From: Chondrinema litorale
Lineage (GTDB): Bacteria; Bacteroidota; Bacteroidia; Cytophagales; Flammeovirgaceae
NCBI RefSeq assembly: GCF_026250525.1
Contig: NZ_CP111044.1
Span: 496,001-560,000, forward strand
Reading direction: 5' to 3'
Length of the DNA: 64,000 bases
Below, in pieces: positions 63,695-64,000 of this stretch. The translations under genes were made by a program, and so were the position numbers. Within the stretch, counting starts at the first letter, position 1, and every line of letters starts with the position of its first letter. Below the pieces are notes generated by a model. The model did not search any database, was not told the origin of the DNA, and saw only the letters and a program-made list of their open reading frames with translations.

Positions 63695-64000
63695 CTAATC
63701 AACTTTTTTGTATTGCTCATCACTTACAGCTTCCATCCAATTAACCACTCCTTTTTCAGTATTTGGTACTATATAGAGTTGTTGTAAACAAGTGTTTGGA
63801 CTTGCACCATGCCAGTGTCTAACATTTGGCGGACATTTTACTACATCACCTTTTTTCATTACTTGTATTGGCTCACCTTCAATTTGATGGTAACCAACTC
63901 CATCTGTAATAATTAATATTTGCCCTGCTGGATGCGTATGCCAGTTACTTCTTGCTCCGGGTTCAAAATAAACATTTCCTACCAAGGTGGTAAATGTAGA
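63695..64000 (-). CDS. Cupin-domain protein, 5' end cut by the window edge
   Basis: The open frame continues to the right edge; the visible part starts STFTTLVGNVYFEPGARSNW. The cupin motifs NWHTHPAGQILIITDGVGYH and KGDVVKCPPNVRHWHGASPN are intact and the protein ends SDEQYKKVD. It is the paralogue of the cupin encoded before the IS, and lies upstream of the Tat-linked dehydrogenase. Confidence 0.85.
   Translation of the reverse strand, partial: STFTTLVGNVYFEPGARSNWHTHPAGQILIITDGVGYHQIEGEPIQVMKKGDVVKCPPNVRHWHGASPNTCLQQLYIVPNTEKGVVNWMEAVSDEQYKKVD

Overview
The window is AT-rich DNA from a Bacteroidota bacterium, most likely a Cytophagales-type environmental or marine glycan degrader (inference). 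Supporting signs are a SusC/SusD pair under an ECF sigma/FecR switch, three large exported proteins with type IX secretion (T9SS) tails, FAS1 lipoproteins, LytS/LytTR two-component pairs and a one-piece Reg_prop/Y_Y_Y sensor kinase. I saw no tRNA, rRNA or CRISPR array.

Layout. 0-2.4 kb: the start of an unidentified gene, a 23-residue lysine-rich micro-ORF, and a 2-keto-3-deoxy(galacto)nate kinase/aldolase pair next to the start-less 3' relic of an aldehyde dehydrogenase. 2.4-6.6 kb: a four-gene plus-strand module (exported protein, membrane-anchored thioredoxin-like protein without CxxC, LytS-type kinase, LytTR regulator). 6.6-8.2 kb: a beta-barrel protein and a lipoprotein. 8.4-20.7 kb: a polysaccharide utilization locus on the minus strand: sigma, FecR, SusC, SusD, a FAS1/DNRLRE/CSPG lipoprotein, GH16, and two GH20 enzymes. 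21.3-33.2 kb: a 1137-residue T9SS protein with a degenerate FGE-type domain and three 80-residue repeats, a sensor kinase broken by a one-base frameshift, a LamG-type T9SS protein and an S1 sulfatase. GH16 + GH20 + sulfatase fits a sulfated, HexNAc-containing glycan such as a keratan sulfate-like or poly-LacNAc chain (inference).

33.3-46.3 kb: PAP2 phosphatase, AraC-type regulator, an NSS-family sodium symporter whose last membrane helix was cut off by an ISAs1-type element (9-bp target duplication, severed 3' end still readable), a MacB/FtsX-type permease, a divergent MFS/HxlR locus with a probable operator, and a LytS/LytTR pair. 46.4-59 kb: a four-domain FAS1 lipoprotein, MdaB-like reductase with divergent LysR regulator, O-methyltransferase, a radical SAM + DUF4130 pair presumed to act on DNA, an aldo/keto reductase and a Crp/Fnr-type regulator sharing two identical 16-bp palindromes, a PAS kinase divergent from a single-domain receiver, and a T9SS protein. 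59-64 kb: a small redox/detoxification cluster (aldo/keto reductase, DUF2255, tautomerase, cupin, Tat-exported alcohol dehydrogenase, second cupin) split by an IS1595/ISXO2-like element with an 8-bp target duplication.

The clearest sequence-level discoveries are the two fully resolved IS insertions (one damaging a transporter), the frameshifted kinase, the ALDH relic, and several candidate operators that tie regulators to neighbouring genes.
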